A model generated the notes under the pieces. That model was not told the origin of the DNA, made no database searches, and saw only the letters and a list, made by a program, of their open reading frames with translations. From an uncultured Mesorhizobium sp. (lineage in GTDB: Bacteria > Pseudomonadota > Alphaproteobacteria > Rhizobiales > Rhizobiaceae), in assembly GCA_950071955.1 (NCBI GenBank), contig CATMOC010000086.1, positions 1 through 10,393 on the forward strand: a stretch of DNA of 10,393 nucleotides. Direction: 5' to 3'. The translations under genes were made by a program, and so were the position numbers. Below, one piece after another: positions 6,319 through 10,393 of the stretch (within the stretch, counting starts at the first letter, position 1; every line of letters begins with the position of its first letter).

Positions 6319-7366
6319 CCAAGTCCGCATCGTCGTTGCCGGCGCCGGCAGCATCGGCTGCTTCGTCGGCGGTTCGCTTGCGCTTGCCGGCCGCGAGGTG
6401 CGCCTGCTGCTTCGTCACCGCCTGGGCGATCGCTTGCGGGAGTTTGGCCTGCGGCTGACCGACCTCGAAGGACGCGACCGCTCCATCCCGCCCGGCCGGC
6501 TCGACCTTTCCACCGATCCGGCCGAGGCTCTGGGCGATGCCGGCGTGATCCTGGTCACGGTCAAGAGCGGCGACACACGGGAGATGGCGCGGTTGATCGC
6601 CCGCCATGCGCCGCTGGGCGCGATCGTGGTCAGCCTTCAGAACGGCGTCGACAACGTGCCCCTGCTCCGCTCGGAACTCGCCGGTCGCGCGGTGGTGGCG
6701 GGTATGGTTCCCTTCAACGTCGCCCAGAGCCTGCCGGACGTCGTGGCGCCGCGTTTCCACCGCTCCACCAGCGGGGCGGTCACCATCGAGGAGGGACACG
6801 AGAAACTGCGGACGCTGCTCGACGTGGACGGTTTGCAGTGTCGTGCCCATCCCGACATGGCGGGACTCGCCTGGTCGAAACTCATCCTCAACCTGAACAA
6901 TGCGCTCAACGCCCTGTCGGGCCTGTCGCTGCGCGAAGAACTGTCGCAGGGCCGCTGGCGCCTGCTTCTCGCCCGGCAGATGACGGAGGCGCTTGCCGTC
7001 ACGCGCCGCGCCGGCCTGGCGCTGCCGCGTATCGAGGGTGTGAGCCCGGCCATGATCCCGCACATCCTGCGCCTGCCAGACGTCCTGTTCGGCATCGTGG
7101 CCCGGCGCATGCTGGCGATCGACCCGGGGGCGACATCCTCGATGGCCGAGGATCTGGCTGCGGGACGCAAGACGGAGGTGGATTTTCTTCAGGGCGCCGT
7201 CGTCCGGCTTGCGGCCACCCAGGGAATGAAGGCGCCGATGGCGGAGGCGATCATCGCGATGGTCGCGGAACGCGAAAAGGGTGGAGGTAGCCGGACGCCG
7301 GAAGAAGTGGCACGACGCCTGGCTGATGCGCGGGACGACGTGAAAGCTACTCCGCCGCCTTCCTGA
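6311..7366 (+). CDS. Ketopantoate reductase-like enzyme (2-dehydropantoate 2-reductase family, ApbA/PanE)
   Basis: The 351-residue protein opens with an NADP-type Rossmann loop, VVAGAGSIGCFVGG (8-21). It continues with VTVKSGDT (82-89) and SLQNGVDN (108-115), both standard in ketopantoate reductases. The C-terminal catalytic domain has AWSKLILNLNNALNAL (187-202), with Lys190 the likely catalytic lysine, and SSMAEDLAAGRKTEVDFLQG (276-295), where Ser and Glu289 contact substrate in characterised enzymes. The family reduces 2-dehydropantoate to pantoate with NADPH in coenzyme A synthesis, but many paralogues act on other 2-oxo acids. Length is slightly above the usual ~300 residues; the last ~30 residues are a charged tail. 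The start at 6311 lies eight bases inside the amidohydrolase gene. No panB or panC is nearby, and the partners are catabolic, so a role other than vitamin synthesis is quite possible. Confidence 0.85.
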   Translation: MDDQVRIVVAGAGSIGCFVGGSLALAGREVRLLLRHRLGDRLREFGLRLTDLEGRDRSIPPGRLDLSTDPAEALGDAGVILVTVKSGDTREMARLIARHAPLGAIVVSLQNGVDNVPLLRSELAGRAVVAGMVPFNVAQSLPDVVAPRFHRSTSGAVTIEEGHEKLRTLLDVDGLQCRAHPDMAGLAWSKLILNLNNALNALSGLSLREELSQGRWRLLLARQMTEALAVTRRAGLALPRIEGVSPAMIPHILRLPDVLFGIVARRMLAIDPGATSSMAEDLAAGRKTEVDFLQGAVVRLAATQGMKAPMAEAIIAMVAEREKGGGSRTPEEVARRLADARDDVKATPPPS

Positions 7367-9149
7367 AGGCGTCCGCTCCGGTCTCGAACTGCAGCTTCGC
7401 CAGCCTCGCGTAGATGCCGTCCTGCGTCACCAGGCTCTGGTGCGTGCCTTCCTCGACGATCCGCCCACCCTCCAGCACGAGGATGCGGTCGGCCTTGAGC
7501 ACGGTGGCGAGGCGGTGCGCGATCACGATTGTCGTTCGACCTTCCATCAGGCGCTCGAGCGCCACTTGAACCAGCCTCTCGCTCTGCGCGTCGAGGGCCG
7601 ACGTGGCCTCGTCGAGCAGCAGGATCGGCGCGTCGCGCAGGATCGCGCGGGCGATCGCGAGGCGCTGGCGCTGGCCGCCGGAGAGTGTGACGCCGCGTTC
7701 GCCGACCGGCGTGTCGTAGCCGAGTTCCAGCGCTTCGATGAACTCGTCTGCAAGCGCGTCCCGCGCAGCCGCGCGTATCTCGTCGTCCGTCGCGTCGGGC
7801 CTGCCGAAGGCGATGTTGTCGCGAACGGTGGCGGCGAAGATCGTCAGGTCCTGCGGGACGAGCGCGATGCGCGAGCGTGCGTCCAGCGGATCCGCACGCG
7901 AAAGGTCGATGCCGTCAATCAGCACTTCGCCGCCCTGGGGATCGTAGAAGCGCAGCAGCAGCGAAAAGATCGTGCTCTTGCCGGAACCGGAGGGGCCGAC
8001 GATGGCGATCGTTTCGCCGGGCCTGGCTTCGAAGGAGAGGCCGTGCAGGGCCGAACGGTCCGGGTTGGTCGGATAGGCGAAGACTACGTCGCGGAATTCG
8101 ACCGACCCGGCCCCGTTGGCGGGCATTGGCACCGGCACGGAGGGTGCGGCGACCGCGGGTTGTTCGGCCAGAAGTTCCGTCAGGCGTTCGGCCGCGCCGG
8201 CCGCTTGGCTCAACTCGCCCCAGACCTCCGAAAGCGCTCCGAGCGCGCCGGCGGCAAAGACGGCGTAAAGCAGGAACTGGCCCAGTGTGCCGGGGGTCAT
8301 CGCCCCGGTCAGCACGTCGCGCGAGCCGAACCAGAGCACCGCCACGACCGAGGAGAAGATCATGAAGATGGCGAAGAAGGTGAGGAAGGAGCGCGCGAAG
8401 ATCGAGGCCTGCGCGGCATTGAAGGCCGTCTCGACCGCCTTCGCAAATTTCGACGAGACCAGTCGTTCGTTGGTGAAGGCCTGCAGCGTGCGCACCGAGC
8501 CGATCTGCTCGCTCGCATAGGCCGTCGCTTCGGCCAGCATGTCCTGCGCGAGCCGGGACCGCCGCCGCACCGAGCGGCCGAAGGCGATGAGCGGCACGAT
8601 GATGATCGGGATCGCGCCGATGACGAGCAACGACAGCTTCGGGCTGGTGACCACCATCATGCCCACCGCGCCGATGCCGAGGATGGTGTTGCGCAGCGCG
8701 AGCGATGCCGTCGCGCCGACGGCGGATTTGATCTGCGTGGTGTCGGCCGTCAGGCGGGAGACGATCTCACCGGACTGGACCTTGTCGAAAAAGCCGGGCG
8801 ATAGCCGCGTCACGTGCTCGAAGACGTCGCGGCGGATATCGGTCACGATGCGCTCGCCGAGTGAGATGACGAAATAGTAGCGGCAGGCCGAGGCCAGTGC
8901 GAGCATCGCCACGATGACGATCAGCATCGAGAAATAGTTCGCGATGAAGGTGGAATCCGAGGTCGAGAAGCCGTGGTCGACCATGCGTCGCACCGCGAGC
9001 GGCAAGGTGAGCGTGGTGGCCGCGGCGAGTGTCAGAAAAACGAGGGCGCCCGCGACGAGGCGCTTGTACCGCAGCAGGTAGGGAAAGACCTTGCGCAGCG
9101 GCTTCAGCGAGCGCCGGCGTCGTTCTTCGTCGCTCGTCGTTTCCGCCAT
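7347..9149 (-). CDS. ABC exporter, fused permease and ATPase half-transporter (MsbA-related)
   Basis: The 600-residue protein joins a six-helix exporter membrane domain (about 25-310) to an ATPase domain (about 348-590). The ATPase is complete: Walker A GPSGSGKST (385-393), Q-loop Gln433 in VPQDLT, signature LSGGQRQRLAIARA (489-502), Walker B ILLLDEATSALD (509-520) with catalytic Glu514, and switch His545 in IAHRL. The membrane domain has the ABC-B intracellular-loop pattern FFDKVQSGEIVSRLTADT (120-137). It would act as a homodimer exporting a lipid or drug-like substrate. The sequence fits the alphaproteobacterial MsbA-related exporter group, whose substrate is not established. The N-terminus is basic and charged, with no signal peptide. 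The start ATG has GAGGAA (9154-9159 on this strand) four bases upstream. The gene's 3' end overlaps the reductase gene by 20 bases, and it is divergent from rpmE. Confidence 0.93.
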   Translation of the reverse strand: MAETTSDEERRRRSLKPLRKVFPYLLRYKRLVAGALVFLTLAAATTLTLPLAVRRMVDHGFSTSDSTFIANYFSMLIVIVAMLALASACRYYFVISLGERIVTDIRRDVFEHVTRLSPGFFDKVQSGEIVSRLTADTTQIKSAVGATASLALRNTILGIGAVGMMVVTSPKLSLLVIGAIPIIIVPLIAFGRSVRRRSRLAQDMLAEATAYASEQIGSVRTLQAFTNERLVSSKFAKAVETAFNAAQASIFARSFLTFFAIFMIFSSVVAVLWFGSRDVLTGAMTPGTLGQFLLYAVFAAGALGALSEVWGELSQAAGAAERLTELLAEQPAVAAPSVPVPMPANGAGSVEFRDVVFAYPTNPDRSALHGLSFEARPGETIAIVGPSGSGKSTIFSLLLRFYDPQGGEVLIDGIDLSRADPLDARSRIALVPQDLTIFAATVRDNIAFGRPDATDDEIRAAARDALADEFIEALELGYDTPVGERGVTLSGGQRQRLAIARAILRDAPILLLDEATSALDAQSERLVQVALERLMEGRTTIVIAHRLATVLKADRILVLEGGRIVEEGTHQSLVTQDGIYARLAKLQFETGADAFRKAAE

Positions 9150-9202
9150 GGCGTTCCTCGCTTCCTGTCCGGCCGCTGTCCGCGCGTGGCACGGGTGCGG
9201 TC

Positions 9203-9231
9203 TTGTGCTCCGGTTTCGGCTGATGTATAGG
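9203..9231 (+). promoter_or_regulatory. Candidate rpmE promoter
   Basis: TTGTGC (9203-9208) and TATAGG (9226-9231) are separated by 17 bases, a good housekeeping-sigma layout for an alphaproteobacterium. RNA would start near 9238, giving a 5' leader of about 110 bases before rpmE. The -10 region also reads TATACA on the opposite strand (9229-9224), so a divergent promoter for the ABC exporter may overlap it; that strand has only a poor -35 element. Confidence 0.45.
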
Positions 9232-9245
9232 CACGCCGACGATTT

Positions 9246-9296
9246 TTGAAGCCGTAGCCCTCGCCGGCCGCGGCTTCAACCTTTGAATAGGGCGAG
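9246..9296 (+). promoter_or_regulatory. Structured 5' leader of rpmE (candidate L31 autoregulatory element)
   Basis: TTGAAGCCG (9246-9254) and CGGCTTCAA (9271-9279) form a perfect nine-pair stem with a 16-base loop. Inside the loop CTCGCC (9260-9265) can pair instead with GGCGAG (9291-9296), giving a competing structure that crosses the first. The element begins about eight bases after the predicted RNA start and ends 50 bases before the rpmE start codon. Ribosomal protein L31 genes in several bacterial groups have autoregulatory leaders; whether this is one is inference. Confidence 0.35.
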
Positions 9297-9346
9297 ATTG
9301 CCGCAGGCGCCGGCCTGCCGTGACCCCAAAGACCAGGACCAGAGCG

Positions 9347-9568
9347 ATGAAAGAGAAGATCCACCCCGACTACCACACCATCAAGGTCGTGATGACCGAC
9401 GGTTCCGAGTACTTCACCCGGTCCACCTGGGGCAAGGAAGGCGACACGATGAACCTCGACATCGACCCGCGCACCCATCCGGCCTGGACCGGCGGACAGC
9501 AGACCCTGCTCGACCGCGGCGGCCGCCTGACCAAGTTCAAGAACAAGTTTGCCAATCTCGGCATCTGA
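9347..9568 (+). CDS. rpmE: 50S ribosomal protein L31, cysteine-free form
   Basis: The 73-residue protein begins [10 protein letters not shown] and ends with [17 protein letters not shown] (57-73), both hallmarks of bacterial L31, which sits at the subunit interface and bridges the large subunit to the small-subunit head. The internal [10 protein letters not shown] (43-52) corresponds to the HPFFTGKQ of Escherichia coli L31. No cysteine is present: the four zinc-binding cysteines of the C+ form are replaced, so this is a C- (zinc-independent) L31, common in alphaproteobacteria. The ATG at 9347 has AGGA (9335-9338) eight bases before it; an in-frame upstream GTG at 9320 would add nine residues not found in the family. 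The gene is monocistronic, with its own candidate promoter and a strong terminator, and divergent from the ABC exporter. Confidence 0.96.
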   Translation: MKEKIHPDYHTIKVVMTDGSEYFTRSTWGKEGDTMNLDIDPRTHPAWTGGQQTLLDRGGRLTKFKNKFANLGI

Positions 9569-9598
9569 GCCGCCGGCGACAGCTTCGAGCTTCTTTGG

Positions 9599-9625
9599 AA
9601 ACCCCGCTTCGGCGGGGTTTTCTTT
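9599..9625 (+). terminator. Rho-independent terminator of rpmE
   Basis: AAACCCCGC (9599-9607) pairs perfectly with GCGGGGTTT (9612-9620) around a TTCG tetraloop closed by C-G, the extra-stable UUCG type. TCTTT follows directly. It lies 30 bases after the L31 stop. The A and T flanks make it partly bidirectional. Confidence 0.92.
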
Positions 9626-9734
9626 GATGCATTGCTCCGGCTGAACGGTTGAGTTGCACAAATCACAATAAGGATTGCGATCTCGAGCATTACACATCAA
9701 CATGTAGATCCGAGGCGGGACTTCGAGTTGCGAG

Positions 9735-10393
9735 ATGCCAGAGCCGGAAGATCGAATCGTTCCTGCAAGAAGGGATCCGGGATTTCTCGCTTTTCTCAGC
9801 CGGTTGTTCTCGTTCGTATCAGGCGCGATCATTTCTCTCGCACTCGTGTTCTTCGGGCTTCATGTGACCGGGATCGGCAAGTTCGGCCTCATTTCGCCGC
9901 CGGACTGGTTCGAGCGCTTTTCGGCGGTTGACGGCTACGATCACACGGTACCGGCAGATGAGCCGGTGGCGCACCTTCTTGCCCGCCTGTGTCGCCCGGG
10001 ACCCGATTTCGTGGACCAGTGCCGTCTGTTGCGGCAGGAACTTTGCAATCAGCCTGCCACGCAACAAGTCATGCAGGAACTAGGCAGCCGCAAGAACTTT
10101 CCTGCGGTTGTAACACTGGGATCCGCCTTTCTCGATCGATGCGACGAGGAAGAGGCCATCGGTTTACTGACCGCGAAAGCGCAATACCACCTGACAGACT
10201 TCACGAGCGCCTTGGCCACGATCGATCGCTTCCCAGAGCAAGCGACAGGCTATGCGGACTACGCCAGTTGGCGAGGCTTCACCAACGAAAAGCTGCAAAG
10301 GTTCGATGAAGCCGCGGCGGACTACCAACGGGCCTTGTATCTCTTCAATGATCTCTCGAACGTCGGTGCGATGCAGTTCTACTATGTGACGCG
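9735..10393 (+). CDS. Membrane-anchored TPR-like protein, 3' end outside the window
   Basis: A frame open from 9708 to the right edge encodes at least 219 residues from the ATG at 9735 (MPEPEDRIVPARRDPG). One hydrophobic helix lies at about residues 25-46 (FSFVSGAIISLALVFFGLHV), after an arginine-containing segment, so the bulk is probably periplasmic. The rest is helical: AQYHLTDFTSALATID (149-164) and WRGFTNEKLQRFDEAAADYQ (179-198), followed by RALYLFNDL, resemble tetratricopeptide repeats (A-Y / G-x-x-x-x-L-x-x-F-x-x-A-x-x-D-x-x-x-A-L). Four cysteines fall at about 86, 96, 103 and 136. There is only a weak ribosome site (GGCGGGA, 9714-9720, rather far). Codon use includes AGA, AGG, TTA, CTA and GTA, unlike upstream genes. 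Some rhizobial proteins with a similar TPR part end in a retropepsin-like aspartic protease domain; that is a vague resemblance, and the C-terminus here is unseen. Confidence 0.72.
   Translation, partial: MPEPEDRIVPARRDPGFLAFLSRLFSFVSGAIISLALVFFGLHVTGIGKFGLISPPDWFERFSAVDGYDHTVPADEPVAHLLARLCRPGPDFVDQCRLLRQELCNQPATQQVMQELGSRKNFPAVVTLGSAFLDRCDEEEAIGLLTAKAQYHLTDFTSALATIDRFPEQATGYADYASWRGFTNEKLQRFDEAAADYQRALYLFNDLSNVGAMQFYYVT

Noticed and set aside
7440..8804. Long plus-strand open frame (454 codons) opposite the ABC exporter
   Set aside because: It mirrors a fully convincing exporter with all ATPase motifs, and its own product is a low-complexity Arg/Gly/Glu/Asp-rich sequence.
9569..9734. Small RNA or tRNA between rpmE and the TPR-like gene
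   Set aside because: Apart from the terminator hairpin I found no cloverleaf, no second hairpin with a T tract, and no well-spaced promoter.
9104..9832. Minus-strand 242-codon frame across the rpmE region
   Set aside because: It covers the L31 gene, its terminator and both flanks antisense, with no family pattern.

Overview
The window looks like chromosomal DNA of an alphaproteobacterium, most probably of the order Hyphomicrobiales (Rhizobiales; Mesorhizobium or Phyllobacteriaceae type). The evidence is high GC with strongly G/C-ending codons, tight ATGA-type gene junctions, a 73-residue cysteine-free ribosomal protein L31 beside an MsbA-related ABC exporter, and a MotA/TolQ-like plus OmpA-like stator gene pair. 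This placement is inferred from family resemblance, not from a search.

Left edge (1 to ~770). A minus-strand fragment of a PQQ-type beta-propeller protein, of a kind I associate with planctomycetes and similar bacteria, runs off the left end. It abuts a plus-strand hemolysin III (HlyIII/YqfA) gene that lacks its first ~70-80 residues. Both genes seem to lose their 5' parts at the same place, near 320-340. This is either a rearrangement breakpoint or an assembly chimera.

Envelope genes (~780 to 3290). A two-gene operon encodes a four-helix MotA/TolQ/ExbB-like channel and a MotB/OmpA-like partner with one membrane helix, a long coiled coil and a peptidoglycan-binding domain. Together they look like a non-flagellar, ion-driven, wall-anchored motor of unknown output. 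A small DUF1304 membrane protein gene converges on it with a 3-base gap.

Metabolic operon (3467 to 7366). An FAD-binding dehydrogenase, an M20 amidohydrolase and a ketopantoate-reductase-like enzyme are read as one overlapping unit. This suggests a catabolic or salvage pathway with an amide bond and an oxo-acid step; the substrate cannot be read from the sequence.

Right part (7347 to 10393). A 600-residue half-size ABC exporter is encoded on the minus strand and overlaps the operon end by 20 bases. Divergent from it is rpmE (L31), with a recognisable promoter, a structured 5' leader and a UUCG-loop terminator. The last gene starts at 9735 and leaves the window: a single-pass membrane protein with TPR-like helices, whose codon use is visibly less G/C-rich than its neighbours.

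I found no tRNA, rRNA, CRISPR array, insertion sequence or complete defence system.
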